From NCBI RefSeq assembly GCF_000710345.2, contig NZ_JHEL01000015.1, positions 992,001 through 1,056,000 on the forward strand: DNA of 64,000 nucleotides, read 5' to 3'. Below are positions 25,531 through 33,968 of this stretch, piece after piece. Position 1 is the first letter of the stretch; each line of letters begins with the position of its first letter. The notes below the pieces were generated by a model. It made no database searches. It worked only from the letters and a program-made list of their open reading frames with translations, and was not told where the DNA came from. Position numbers and translations under genes: made by a program. This DNA is from Curtobacterium sp. S6 (lineage in GTDB: Bacteria > Actinomycetota > Actinomycetes > Actinomycetales > Micrococcaceae).

Positions 25531-26010
25531 CTAGGAACCCAGGCCCACCCAATCCACGGAGCCATCCGCCAGGTACTGCTCTTTCCAGATCGGCACCTCG
25601 GCCTTGATCGAGTCCGCGAGGTCCTCGCACGCGGAGAAAGCCGCCCCGCGGTGGGCGGCCGCGGCCACCACGGTGAGGGCCGATTCGCCGATCTCCAGGG
25701 GACCGATCCGATGAACAGCCCACACGCGGGCGTCGGGGTGGCGCGAGGCCACGGCGTCCGCGGTGCGGCGCATGAAGTCGGCCACGCGGGGGTGCGCCGT
25801 GTAGGTGAGGCCCGTGACGTCCCGGCCGCCGTCGTGGTCCCTTACGATGCCATCGAAGACCACCAGGGCACCCATCGCGGGGGTCATCGTGGCCGAGCGG
25901 GCCTCCGCGAGGAGGGGCTCCAGCGGGTCGGAGACCACGTCGACACGCACCACGCGGCCCGTCTCCCGCTGGACACGTTCCGGGTCACCCGGGGAATGGC
26001 TAGTGGTCAT
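25531..26010 (-). CDS. moaE: Molybdopterin synthase catalytic subunit
   Basis: With MoaD, converts cyclic pyranopterin monophosphate into molybdopterin by inserting two sulfurs. The 159-residue protein has the family core: GALVVFDGIVRDHDGGRDVTGL, VHRIGPLEIGESALTVV and the lysine-bearing IKAEVPIWKEQYLADGSVDW motif that contacts the MoaD thiocarboxylate tail. The ATG at 26010 follows GGAGG. The start overlaps the end of mog by 11 bp, indicating coupling. Last gene of the minus-strand mod/moa operon. Its partner moaD lies on the opposite strand about 5 kb away. Confidence 0.95.
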   Translation of the reverse strand: MTTSHSPGDPERVQRETGRVVRVDVVSDPLEPLLAEARSATMTPAMGALVVFDGIVRDHDGGRDVTGLTYTAHPRVADFMRRTADAVASRHPDARVWAVHRIGPLEIGESALTVVAAAAHRGAAFSACEDLADSIKAEVPIWKEQYLADGSVDWVGLGS

Positions 26011-26494
26011 GGTAATCCTCCAGTTGGCGCAGAATGTGCTCGTAGATTCCGTCGAGTACCTCCAGGCCGTCTTTGACCCCGCCCCGCGAGCCCGGGAGGG
26101 TCACGACGAAGGTCTTCCCGATCACCCCGGCAACACCCCGCGACAAGACGGCCGCGGGAGTCGAGGCCATCCCCCGCGTCCAGAGGGCGTGCATGATCCC
26201 GGGGATTTGCCGATCGAGGTGCGGCGCGACCGCCTCAACCGTGCGATCGTCGCTGTTCAGACCGGTGCCCCCACTCGTGATGATGAAGTCGGGGCGCGTC
26301 CCGGGATGCTCGATCACTCGCGCAAAAGTTTCCTCGATGGCTCGGTCCTCCACCACGAGGGCGTCGGGGGTCTCGAACCCCACCCCGCGCAACCACTCAA
26401 CCGCTATCGGCCCCGAACGATCCTCGTATACTCCCCGGGCCGCCCGGGTCGACGCGACGATCACCAGGCCGGTCTTCCCTCGGGCGGTGCTCAT
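26000..26494 (-). CDS. mog: Molybdopterin adenylyltransferase (Mog/MoaB family)
   Basis: Adenylylates molybdopterin before MoeA-dependent molybdate insertion. The 164-residue protein starts VIVASTRAARGVYEDRSG and has the substrate-binding IITSGGTGLNSDD and GVIGKTFVVTLPGSRGGVKD segments of the MoCF domain. The ATG at 26494 overlaps the moaC stop (ATGA) and the end overlaps moaE. It could equally be called MoaB, since the two names cover the same fold; in organisms with a single copy the Mog function is expected. Confidence 0.92.
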   Translation of the reverse strand: MSTARGKTGLVIVASTRAARGVYEDRSGPIAVEWLRGVGFETPDALVVEDRAIEETFARVIEHPGTRPDFIITSGGTGLNSDDRTVEAVAPHLDRQIPGIMHALWTRGMASTPAAVLSRGVAGVIGKTFVVTLPGSRGGVKDGLEVLDGIYEHILRQLEDYHDH

Positions 26495-26982
26495 GACCGA
26501 TCGTCCAAACGCCAATCTCCGGATTTTCCTCCGGATTTCGCGACCACATGGATTTCCTCCATGATCGCGTGCTGATCCACGGCCTTGATCATGTCGTAGA
26601 GGGCCAACAGCGCGGTGTTGACCGCGGTCAGGGCCTCCATCTCGACGCCGGTCACGCCCGTGGTCTTCACGGTCGCCTCGACCCGAATGCCCGCCTCCAG
26701 TCGGTGAAAATCCAGGGTGATTTTTCCCAGCGGCAAGGGATGGCACAGGGGGATGATCTCCGAGGTGCGCTTTGCCCCCATGATTCCGGCCACCCGCGCG
26801 ACCGGCAGCGCGTCGCCCTTCGGGAGGTCGGCCGCGTAGACCAGTTCGACGACGTCCGGCCGGGTCCGCAGCGTCCCCACCGCGGTGGCCTGCCTGGTCG
26901 TCACGGCCTTGCCGGTGACATCGACCATATGCGCGGAGCCATCGGCCCGCACGTGCGTCAATTCTGTGGGTTCATCGGTCAT
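26491..26982 (-). CDS. moaC: Cyclic pyranopterin monophosphate synthase accessory protein
   Basis: Converts the MoaA product 3',8-cyclo-GTP into cyclic pyranopterin monophosphate. The 163-residue protein has HMVDVTGKAVTTRQATA, the KRTSEIIPLCHPLPLGKI motif (active-site region) and GVTGVEMEALTAVNTALLALYDMIKA, all diagnostic. Active-site Lys and Asp are visible (DMIKAVDQHAIM). The ATG at 26982 follows AGGAG. The 5' end overlaps moeA by 11 bp. The C-terminal KSGGKSGDWR is typical. Confidence 0.96.
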   Translation of the reverse strand: MTDEPTELTHVRADGSAHMVDVTGKAVTTRQATAVGTLRTRPDVVELVYAADLPKGDALPVARVAGIMGAKRTSEIIPLCHPLPLGKITLDFHRLEAGIRVEATVKTTGVTGVEMEALTAVNTALLALYDMIKAVDQHAIMEEIHVVAKSGGKSGDWRLDDRS

Positions 26983-28312
26983 GGTGTATCTCCTGATGCT
27001 GAGGTGTGGATTCGATCGGCATCGCGGCGGGACGAAGGGCATGAACGGTCACGGCCTCTCCGCCGGCCAGCCGGGCTCCGGGCGCGATCTCGATCAGGCA
27101 GTCCGCCCCTGCGGTCTGCGCCAGCAGGTGGGACCCCGGGCCTCCCACAAAACTCGCCGTGCGTTGGGGCCCGTCCCAGCCAAGCCTGCCGCGCCGATAC
27201 TGCGTTTTCTCCTCCAGGCCGGAGGCGGGACCGTGCAGGATGGCCATCCCGGTCTCCGGCTCCCGGCTGCCCCACACGCGAGCGGCGGCCGGCGCGAGGA
27301 CCATCCGGAACGAGACCATCGTGCTCACTGGATTACCCGGCAGGCACACCACGGGGACACCCTCGAGGTCCCCGTATCCCTGGGGCCCTCCCGGTTGCTG
27401 GCTGACGTGACCGAACCACGCCGAGGCGCTGTTCCCGATGACCTGCCGGATCACCTCGAAGGCTCCGTGGCTGATTCCACCCGACGTGACGACAAGATCG
27501 GGGCGATGATCCCGCACGGCCTGCCGCATTCTGTCCTCGGCCTCGGCAGGCCGGTCGCCCGTCAGGACTCGCCCGACCGGCTCGAGCCCGTAGTCGCGGC
27601 ACAGCGCCTCGAGCATGGGGCCGTTGGCGTCGTAGATGCGCGATGAACCGAGCACGTCGCCACCGGTTTCGGTGCCGTCTCCGGATCCCACGATTTCTTC
27701 TCCGCCCGTGCACACCACGACGCGCGGACGACCTCGCACCATGACCTCGCGGTGCCCGAGGCCGGCCAACACGGCCAGCAGATGCGGGGAGACGACCTGC
27801 CCCGCCCGAAGAACCGTGTCGCCGCCGCGGATATCGGATCCGGCCAACCGCAGAAATTGGCCCGCCGGGGCCGGCGGAACAATCACGTCGGCCCCGGGCC
27901 TGCCGAATTCCGGGGGTTCGCAGCGCTCAACCGGAACCACGGCCCCGGTTCCCTCGGGGATCTTGGCCCCCGTCATGATGGGGCAGGCGGTGCCCTCCGG
28001 CAATCCGCCGGGGTACAGCTCACCGGGGTCTGCCCCGGCCGCGACGGTCGGGCCGATGCGGAACCGCCGGTCCGCCCGGGACGCGTCGGGCGACGTCAGC
28101 GCGAATCCGTCCATCTGTGAGTTGTCGAATCGGGGCGAGTCGGCGGGGGCTGCGACGTCGTCGGAGAGGATCCGCCCGAGCGCCCCGGGGTCCACGGCCA
28201 CGGCCTCACGGCCCACGGACGCGCCGAAGGACCGCCAGTGATCGATCACGGATTCACGGTGCTGCTTCGGCGTTCGGGGGCCGGCGCCCTCGTCGTTGTG
28301 CGGTTCGGACAT
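26972..28312 (-). CDS. moeA: Molybdopterin molybdenumtransferase, copy 1
   Basis: Inserts molybdate into adenylylated molybdopterin. The 446-residue protein has FDNSQMDGFAL (domain III entry), GTACPIMTGAKIPEGTGAVVPVE, RIYDANGPMLEAL and DLVVTSGGISHGAFEV. It closes with GVPVVCLPGNPVSTMVSF and a C-terminal barrel (domain IV). An insertion near GEEIVGSGDGTETGGDV makes it longer than E. coli MoeA (411). The lysine common after the GGVS motif is replaced (EVIRQV). The ATG at 28312 follows AGGGA. The stop overlaps moaC. A second, shorter moeA is at 32246-33445. Confidence 0.93.
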   Translation of the reverse strand: MSEPHNDEGAGPRTPKQHRESVIDHWRSFGASVGREAVAVDPGALGRILSDDVAAPADSPRFDNSQMDGFALTSPDASRADRRFRIGPTVAAGADPGELYPGGLPEGTACPIMTGAKIPEGTGAVVPVERCEPPEFGRPGADVIVPPAPAGQFLRLAGSDIRGGDTVLRAGQVVSPHLLAVLAGLGHREVMVRGRPRVVVCTGGEEIVGSGDGTETGGDVLGSSRIYDANGPMLEALCRDYGLEPVGRVLTGDRPAEAEDRMRQAVRDHRPDLVVTSGGISHGAFEVIRQVIGNSASAWFGHVSQQPGGPQGYGDLEGVPVVCLPGNPVSTMVSFRMVLAPAAARVWGSREPETGMAILHGPASGLEEKTQYRRGRLGWDGPQRTASFVGGPGSHLLAQTAGADCLIEIAPGARLAGGEAVTVHALRPAAMPIESTPQHQEIHHDR

Positions 28313-28320
28313 CGAATTCC

Positions 28321-29211
28321 CTAACGTTGGCGGAGATTACCGAGCCATCGGGCGAGCACCAGCAGGGCCACGACCACGATGTACAAGGCCAAGAGCATGA
28401 TGCAGCTTCCCAGCGCGGCGTCGACGTCGTCGGAGGAGAGGCCCAGCTCGATGTTGAGCGGAATGGTGCGGGTGATGCCATCGATATTGCCCGCGAAGGT
28501 GATGGTGGCGCCGAATTCACCGAGCGCCCGCGCAAAACTCAGCACGGCCGCGGTAACCAGCCCGGGCGCCGCGAGCGGCAACAGCACCTTACGCACGATC
28601 TCCCCGCGGCGAGCGCCCTCGGTCGCGGCGATCTCTTCGAATCGACCCGGAATCGATGACAGCGCGGTCACCGCCGTGGAGACGAAAAAAGGCAACGAGA
28701 CGAAGACCTGGGCGAGGACCACGGCCCACGAGGTGAAGGACACACTCAGCCCGCCCGAGGCCATGATCTTCCCCAGGAGCCCGTTGCGGCCCCAGAAAAA
28801 CATGAGCGCCAGACCGGAGACGACCGGCGAGAGGACGAGCGGGGCATAGACGATGAAGGCGATTCCGCCACCCAGAACGGGCACGAGCGACGATCCGCGG
28901 GCGCCGCGTCGTTCGCTGTGTCGGCGCGCCCATTGGGACAGGAGCAAGGAGAGGGGAAGGCCCACGACCACGCACACGATCGTGGCGACGATCGCCGTGC
29001 TCAGGGACAGCTTGAGCGAAGAAACCGCCGACGGAGCCGTCAACAACTCCTGGGCCCGGTCCCACGGAATCTTGACGATCAGGCCGACGAGCGGCCCCAC
29101 CACCAGGAGAAGAGCTATTCCCGCCGGGACGAACATCCACGGCGGGAACGCGTAGTTGCGATTACTGACCCGAGCCAAAACCGTACTTCTTGAGGATCTG
29201 CTGGGCGTCAT
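28321..29211 (-). CDS. modB: Molybdate ABC transporter permease
   Basis: Inner-membrane permease of the molybdate importer. Up to 296 residues with about six hydrophobic segments from residue 27. The coupling motif for the ATPase is EEIAATEGARRGEIVRKVLLPLAAPGL, and FARALGEFGATITFAGN is a typical ModB segment. The start is uncertain: the ATG at 29211 overlaps modA by 50 bp with a weak ribosome-binding site; a TTG at 29178 (behind AGAAG) or the ATG at 29136 would also fit. moeA follows directly (8 bp), in the place where modC usually lies. No ATPase gene is present in the operon. Confidence 0.92.
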   Translation of the reverse strand: MTPSRSSRSTVLARVSNRNYAFPPWMFVPAGIALLLVVGPLVGLIVKIPWDRAQELLTAPSAVSSLKLSLSTAIVATIVCVVVGLPLSLLLSQWARRHSERRGARGSSLVPVLGGGIAFIVYAPLVLSPVVSGLALMFFWGRNGLLGKIMASGGLSVSFTSWAVVLAQVFVSLPFFVSTAVTALSSIPGRFEEIAATEGARRGEIVRKVLLPLAAPGLVTAAVLSFARALGEFGATITFAGNIDGITRTIPLNIELGLSSDDVDAALGSCIMLLALYIVVVALLVLARWLGNLRQR

Positions 29212-30022
29212 CCGAGGTGAGCCACTTGTAAAAGTCCTTGACCTCCGAGCGATCCTTTCCGGAGCTCGTCATGGCCGCCGGATACTTATTCTTCGGGATG
29301 CCCTTGAGCTCGATCGCGGTGACGTCCTTGCCGCTGTTCTTCAGGTTCAGGGCGTCGGTCGAGTAAATGAATCCGGCGTCGACCTCACCTTGGCTGACCT
29401 TGGTGGATACCGCGGAGACGTTGGCTTCCTGGCTGGCCTGGTTCAGGTGGACACCGGCCGCGTCCACGGCGTTCTGAGCCAGGGTCCCGCAGGGCACCTC
29501 GGGGGCGCACACCGCGACGGGATGGTCGGCCGCATCCTGGATGCTGGAGACGTGCCCCGGGTTGCCCGGGGCGGTGACCAGCTGAAGCGTATTGCTGGCG
29601 ATGATCTCGGCGTCGGGAGAGCCCTTGAACGCGTCGATCTTGGTGGCTTTATCCATGTTGGCCTGATCGGCCGAGATGAAGAGATCCGCGGAGGCTCCCT
29701 CGCGCATCTGCTGCACCAGTTTGGAAGAACCCGCGAAGTTCCAGGAGATCTTGGTCCCGGGATGGTCTTCCTCGTATTTCTTTCCGAGCTCCTCGCCGGC
29801 CTTGTTCATCGAGGCCGCGGCGAAGACCGTAACCGTTTTCTGCTGGGTCGTGTCCGAGGCGGAAGCGCCCTCGCTCGAAGCCGACTGGCCGGGCCCGGAG
29901 CTGCCGCAACCCGAGAGCGCCAGCACTCCGATGGCTAGGGTCGAGGCGCTGAGAAGACCCCAACGCGGCGCAGGTTTCCGGGCGGAACGGCTGGTTGCGT
30001 CATTCGATTGGGGACGATTCAT
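29162..30022 (-). CDS. modA: Molybdate-binding lipoprotein
   Basis: Extracellular substrate-binding component of the molybdate importer. The 286-residue precursor has a basic N-terminus, a hydrophobic stretch and a lipobox LSGC with the lipidated cysteine at 39, followed by a Ser/Gly-rich linker. The mature domain starts VTVFAAASMNKAGEELGKKY and contains FAGSSKLVQQMREGASADLFISAD, which is characteristic of ModA. YPAAMTSSGKD near the C-terminus is also conserved. The ATG at 30022 follows GGAGG. First gene of modA-modB-moeA-moaC-mog-moaE. It is divergent from moaA across a 240-bp intergenic region. Confidence 0.95.
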   Translation of the reverse strand: MNRPQSNDATSRSARKPAPRWGLLSASTLAIGVLALSGCGSSGPGQSASSEGASASDTTQQKTVTVFAAASMNKAGEELGKKYEEDHPGTKISWNFAGSSKLVQQMREGASADLFISADQANMDKATKIDAFKGSPDAEIIASNTLQLVTAPGNPGHVSSIQDAADHPVAVCAPEVPCGTLAQNAVDAAGVHLNQASQEANVSAVSTKVSQGEVDAGFIYSTDALNLKNSGKDVTAIELKGIPKNKYPAAMTSSGKDRSEVKDFYKWLTSDDAQQILKKYGFGSGQ

Positions 30023-30262
30023 GAAAGCACCTCCGGCGAAGGCCAAGACAAAGCTCGGCACAAGAACGATTGATAATCCCAGTGTAATAGAGGTGAATCT
30101 CACATCCGAATCGTCGGTCTCACGTGCAGGTTCTCCCATCGCGTTCGGCCGGTCGGTCCCTGCCCTCCCCGAACCGTCCGGGGGCTTCCTCTCGAGGCGC
30201 GGAGGGGTAGCGTAGCCTGAAGAGAGGCCAATACCCTCAAGAATTGGCCGTGAGGAGGACTC
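30023..30262. promoter_or_regulatory. Divergent modA / moaA control region
   Basis: This 240-bp gap must hold promoters for both molybdenum operons. Two exact odd palindromes lie near the modA side: GATT-GAT-AATC (30068-30078) and GTGA-ATC-TCAC (30093-30103), inside an AT-rich patch (30,050-30,110). On the plus strand a possible -10 TAGCGT (30208-30213) lies 49 bp before the moaA GTG, with a poor -35. Neither dyad resembles the E. coli ModE box. No riboswitch of the Moco type was recognised. Confidence 0.4.
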
Positions 30263-31297
30263 GTGGGACTGCTCGAAGACCGCCACGGACGCGTCGCCAA
30301 CGACCTGCGCCTTTCCCTGATCGACAAGTGCAATCTCCGCTGCACCTACTGCATGCCCGCGGAAGGGCTTGACTGGCTCACCAAGAATCAGACGCTCACC
30401 GCCGACGAGGCCGTGCGCATCGCCGATATCGGAGTCCGGCTCCTGGGCATCAGGGAGGTCCGCTTCACCGGTGGCGAGCCGCTGGTCCGGCGCGACCTCG
30501 AACACATCATCGGCTCCCTGCACGAAGCCCACCCCGATCTGCCGATGTCCATCACGACCAACGGCATCGGGCTCGAGAAGCGCATCGATGGTCTCGTCGC
30601 CGCCGGCCTGCAACGCATTAACGTCTCCCTGGACACCATCTGTCCGGAGACCTTCGCCGAGATCACGCGGCGTCGCAGGCTCCCCCAGGTCCTCCAGGGG
30701 CTCGAGGGCGCCAAGGCGGCCGGTCTGCACCTGGTCAAAATCAACGCGGTGCTCATGCGAGGGATCAACGACGACCAGGCCGCCGAGCTCTTGGAGTGGT
30801 GCCTGGAGCAGGACTTCCAGCTCCGATTCATCGAGCAGATGCCCCTCGACGCCGATCACGGGTGGACCCGTGAAGGAATGATCACCGCCGAAGAAATGCG
30901 CGAGCTGCTCTCGGTGAAATACGACCTGGCACCCCACGATGAGCCTCGGGGCTCCGCGCCGGCGCAGTTGTGGGACGTCTTTCCAGCCGGCTCCGACCAC
31001 GCGGCGACGACGCCGCTCGGCCAGGTCGGTATCATCGCTTCCGTGACCGAGCCGTTCTGCCAGGCGTGCAGCCGGACCCGGATCACGGCCGACGGCAAGA
31101 TTCGCAGTTGCCTGTTCTCCCACCAAGAGACCGACCTGCTGACGGCGTTGCGGTCCGATGCCACGGACCAACAGATCGCCGAGATTTGGCAGGATGCCAT
31201 GTGGATCAAGCCCAAGGCGCACGGCCACGACGCGGTGGGGCTCGACACCCCCGAATTCGTGCAGCCGGAACGAAGCATGAGCGCAATCGGAGGATAA
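30263..31297 (+). CDS. moaA: GTP 3',8-cyclase
   Basis: Radical SAM enzyme for the first step of molybdopterin synthesis. The 344-residue protein has the SAM cluster cysteines at 23, 27 and 30 (CNLRCTYC), FTGGEPLVRRDL (SAM binding), a second cluster motif CQACSRTRITADG followed by IRSCLF, and the essential C-terminal Gly-Gly. The start is a GTG at 30263 behind an ideal AGGAGG. First gene of the plus-strand operon moaA-moaD-mobA-moeA; moaD starts 6 bp after its stop. Confidence 0.97.
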   Translation: MGLLEDRHGRVANDLRLSLIDKCNLRCTYCMPAEGLDWLTKNQTLTADEAVRIADIGVRLLGIREVRFTGGEPLVRRDLEHIIGSLHEAHPDLPMSITTNGIGLEKRIDGLVAAGLQRINVSLDTICPETFAEITRRRRLPQVLQGLEGAKAAGLHLVKINAVLMRGINDDQAAELLEWCLEQDFQLRFIEQMPLDADHGWTREGMITAEEMRELLSVKYDLAPHDEPRGSAPAQLWDVFPAGSDHAATTPLGQVGIIASVTEPFCQACSRTRITADGKIRSCLFSHQETDLLTALRSDATDQQIAEIWQDAMWIKPKAHGHDAVGLDTPEFVQPERSMSAIGG

Positions 31298-31303
31298 GAA
31301 GCG

Positions 31304-31582
31304 GTGTTGACCGTCAACTATTTCGCCGCCGCCAAGGCGGCCCGCGGCGCCGAGACCGACGAGCTGGACGCCTCGGGGCTCGGTACCGATCGGGAGCCCA
31401 CGGTGGGCGACGTCCTGGATCACCTGGGGGCCGTCCACACGCAAGGCCGGGCCGCCGGGAATACCTTGGCGCAGGTCTTTGGTCGATGCACCTTCCTGCT
31501 GGACGGCACGTCCTCTCGGCGGGATGCCCCCGTGGCCTCGGCCCGCCAGCTGGACATCATGCCTCCCTTCGCCGGTGGGTGA
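31304..31582 (+). CDS. moaD: Molybdopterin synthase sulfur carrier subunit
   Basis: Small ubiquitin-fold protein whose C-terminal glycine is converted to a thiocarboxylate that donates sulfur to MoaE. 92 residues, GTG start, ending in the diagnostic LDIMPPFAGG tail. The N-terminal beta strand is LTVNYFAAAKAARG, as in the family. It sits between moaA and mobA. No MoaD-adenylating enzyme (MoeB/MoeZ) is present in the window. Confidence 0.9.
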   Translation: MLTVNYFAAAKAARGAETDELDASGLGTDREPTVGDVLDHLGAVHTQGRAAGNTLAQVFGRCTFLLDGTSSRRDAPVASARQLDIMPPFAGG

Positions 31583-31589
31583 GACCGGC

Positions 31590-32249
31590 GTGGAATCTCG
31601 CGAGTATTTCGTCATCGTGCTCGCGGGTGGCCGGTCGTCGCGCCTGCACGACAGCGCACCGGCTCCCACCTGCGATAAGCCCCTCCTGGCGGGGCCGTCC
31701 GGAACCTTGCTGGAACGCAGCCTCCGCGAAGTGAGCCAGGCCGTGGACGTGTCGATGCATCGTTGCGTGGTCGTCGGACCGCAGGACCTGCCGGTTCCTC
31801 GCGGTGCTACCGTCACTCGCGAAGACCCGCCCTTCTCCGGCCCCGCGTCCGCGATTCGCGCCGGCCTGATCGCCATCGGCGGGCTCCTGGGCGAGACCGG
31901 AACGCGAAGCGACGCCGGTCCGTGGGTCTTCGTGACCGCCGCCGACATGCCGCAGGCCGGGCCCGGGTTCCGGGTCCTGCGCGAGGCCGCGGAGCAAGCC
32001 GACGCGGAGATCCACGCGATCATCGGCGACGAGGACGGGCGGCGCCAGCCGTTGCTTAGCGTCATGCGGTGGGGGCCCGCGGTCGAGGCCTTCGACGCCG
32101 ATTCGGCGAGTGCCTCGATCCGATCGCGCCTCGGGCGGCTGCGCTGCCTCGATGTCCCGATACCGCGCGGGTCCGGCGCCGACGTCGATACCTGGGACGA
32201 TGCCGTGGCCCTAGGCTTCTCCTCATCGCACGGGAGGAGCGCACCGTGA
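31590..32249 (+). CDS. mobA: Molybdenum cofactor guanylyltransferase-like protein
   Basis: Nucleotidyltransferase expected to add GMP to Mo-molybdopterin, giving the MGD form needed by NarG. The protein of about 219 residues opens with VIVLAGGRSSRLHD and has DKPLLAG, the split version of the MobA signature, then a middle VFVTAADMPQAG (metal-binding aspartate). The start is uncertain: I used GTG 31590, 7 bp after the moaD stop, because the nucleotide-binding motif begins about 8 residues later. The stop overlaps the next start (GTGA). A MobA/MocA-type cytidylyl alternative is possible but less likely beside narG. Confidence 0.82.
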   Translation: MESREYFVIVLAGGRSSRLHDSAPAPTCDKPLLAGPSGTLLERSLREVSQAVDVSMHRCVVVGPQDLPVPRGATVTREDPPFSGPASAIRAGLIAIGGLLGETGTRSDAGPWVFVTAADMPQAGPGFRVLREAAEQADAEIHAIIGDEDGRRQPLLSVMRWGPAVEAFDADSASASIRSRLGRLRCLDVPIPRGSGADVDTWDDAVALGFSSSHGRSAP

Positions 32250-33445
32250 GGCGCACGTGGGATGAGGCGCGGGAAGGCCTCTATGCGACCGCCACGCGCC
32301 TCGGAGAGGCCCTCGGCACCCGTTCCGTCGGGTTGCATGATGCGATGGGGATGACGCTCGCCGAGCCCGTTTACTCCCCCATGCCCGTGCCGCACTTCGA
32401 CTCGTCGGCCATGGACGGCTATGCGGTGGCCGGGCCCCCGCCCTGGCGGCTGCTATTCGCGGAGCACCGGGGATCCGGCACCGAGAACCTGCATCGACGC
32501 ACGGCGGTCCTGAGCCCCCGGACGGCCTGTCCCGTGCTGACCGGCTCCGTGCTTCCCGAAGGCACCGAGGGCATCCTCCGATCGGAGCATGCCCGGCTGG
32601 AGCATGATTCCCTCACTCCGCTGCCGGGACACGAGGTGGTTCCGGGTCGGGACATGCGGCGAACCGGCGAGGAATTGCCCCGCGGGAGCGTCCTGCTTCC
32701 GGCGGGCCAACAGATGGGCCCCCGCCAAGCGGCCCATCTGGCGGCCTGCGGCGTCGACGACGTGACCGTCAAGGAGACCGTGCCCGTCAGCGTCGCGTTG
32801 ACCGGCAACGAGGTCATCGAGCGCGGGGTTCCGGGGCCTGGGGAAGTTCGTGACGCCTTTGCGATGTCGCTGCCCACGATCCTTGCCGCCTGGGGTGGCA
32901 CCGTGAGCGCGTGCTCTCGCCTTCACGACGACGAACCGGCGGTCCGCGACTGGGTCTCCCGCGCCCCGGGGCGGCTCGTCCTCGTGACCGGAGGTTCGGG
33001 AGGTTCGGGACAAGACTTCGCTCGGCGCGTCATCGAAGACGCCGCGGCGAACGTGATCGCGTCGTCCGTGGAGATCCGCCCGGGCCATCCGACGCTCATC
33101 GCCGAACTCGCCGACGGTCGCATCGTGCTCGGCCTGCCGGGAAACCCCCTGGCGGCCTACACGGCCCTGTATTCCTTCGCCCCCGTGGCCCTGGCGGGAT
33201 TGTACGGACGACCGCTCCCACCCGTTCGACGGGCACGGATCTCCGAGGCGCTCGGGCCCCTGCGTCAACGGACCCTGAGGCTCATTCCGTGCACCCACCA
33301 CGAGGATTACCTCGTGCCCCTGCCCAAGGTGCAGTCCCACATGCTCTCCGGTTTGGCCGCGGCCGAGGAGCTCGCCCTGATTCCCCGGGAAGGGGTCGAA
33401 GCCGGCGATGTGGTCAGGTCCCTCCCCCTCGGCTTCTCAACCTGA
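32246..33445 (+). CDS. MoeA-like molybdopterin molybdenumtransferase, divergent copy 2
   Basis: A 399-residue MoeA-family protein. FDSSAMDGYAVAG, TACPVLTGSVLPEGTEGIL, VSVALTGNEVI, VLGLPGNPLAAY and a C-terminal barrel domain are clear. The usual IYDSN segment has become GEVRDAFAMSL and the usual GGVSVG motif is GGSGGSGQDF, with no following lysine, so two conserved active-site regions differ. The GTG at 32246 overlaps mobA (GTGA) and follows GGGAGGAG. It shares only general family similarity with the other copy at 26972-28312. It may load a different metal-pterin step or be partly specialised; I cannot say which copy serves NarG. Confidence 0.85.
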   Translation: MRRTWDEAREGLYATATRLGEALGTRSVGLHDAMGMTLAEPVYSPMPVPHFDSSAMDGYAVAGPPPWRLLFAEHRGSGTENLHRRTAVLSPRTACPVLTGSVLPEGTEGILRSEHARLEHDSLTPLPGHEVVPGRDMRRTGEELPRGSVLLPAGQQMGPRQAAHLAACGVDDVTVKETVPVSVALTGNEVIERGVPGPGEVRDAFAMSLPTILAAWGGTVSACSRLHDDEPAVRDWVSRAPGRLVLVTGGSGGSGQDFARRVIEDAAANVIASSVEIRPGHPTLIAELADGRIVLGLPGNPLAAYTALYSFAPVALAGLYGRPLPPVRRARISEALGPLRQRTLRLIPCTHHEDYLVPLPKVQSHMLSGLAAAEELALIPREGVEAGDVVRSLPLGFST

Positions 33446-33525
33446 TGATCAGACCTCCGGCCGGCCCGGGCTCCCGGGTTCCGGCACCCGAAGGGCCGAA
33501 CGGCCCCGCCGCCCGTTAAAAGGGA

Positions 33526-33559
33526 GAAGGCTCCCCCACCGCGAGGTGGGAGAGCCTTC
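33526..33559 (-). terminator. rplJL terminator
   Basis: The stem GAAGGCTC-c-CCCACC / GGTGGG-a-GAGCCTTC has a GCGA loop (one mismatch). On the minus strand it is followed by TCTCCCTTTTAA, giving a U-rich tail. It lies 22 bp past the rplL stop. The palindrome GGGCCGaaCGGCCC (33493-33506) on the other side may serve moeA. Confidence 0.8.
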
Positions 33560-33581
33560 GACCAAAGAATTCCGGAAGGAA

Positions 33582-33968
33582 TTACTTGAGGGTGATGGTC
33601 GCGCCAGCGCCCTCGAGCTGCTCCTTGGCCTTGTCGGCGTCTTCCTTGGAAGCACCTTCGAGGACGGCCTTGGGGGCGCTGTCAACGAGGTCCTTGGCTT
33701 CCTTGAGGCCGAGGGAGGTCAAGGCGCGAACTTCCTTGATCACTGCGATCTTCTTGTCGCCAGCGGACTCGAGGACGACGTCGAACTCGGTCTGCTCTTC
33801 GGCGTCAGCACCGGCGTCGCCACCGGCGGCCGGGGCGGCGGCAACTGCGGCCGGAGCGGCAGCGGTGACGTCGAAGGTCTCCTCGAAGGCCTTGACGAAG
33901 TCGGACAGCTCGATCAGGGAGAGTTCCTTGAAAGCTTCAATGAGTTCTTCGGTGGTCAGCTTAGCCAT
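33582..33968 (-). CDS. rplL: 50S ribosomal protein L7/L12
   Basis: 128-residue acidic stalk protein. The N-terminal dimerisation helices ([20 protein letters not shown]) are followed by a long Ala/Gly hinge and the C-terminal factor-binding domain ([35 protein letters not shown], about residues 58-128). The ATG at 33968 has GAAGGAG upstream. It lies 120 bp downstream of rplJ in the usual rplJ-rplL pair. Confidence 0.98.
   Translation of the reverse strand: MAKLTTEELIEAFKELSLIELSDFVKAFEETFDVTAAAPAAVAAAPAAGGDAGADAEEQTEFDVVLESAGDKKIAVIKEVRALTSLGLKEAKDLVDSAPKAVLEGASKEDADKAKEQLEGAGATITLK

Noticed and set aside
30263-31297. A Moco riboswitch in the moaA leader
   Set aside because: No conserved Moco-aptamer sequence was recognised between 30,104 and 30,262.
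30023-32395. Long open frame upstream of modA, antisense to moaA-moaD-mobA
   Set aside because: It is out of context with the lipoprotein signal and lies opposite clearly coding genes. modA starts at 30022 with a good GGAGG.
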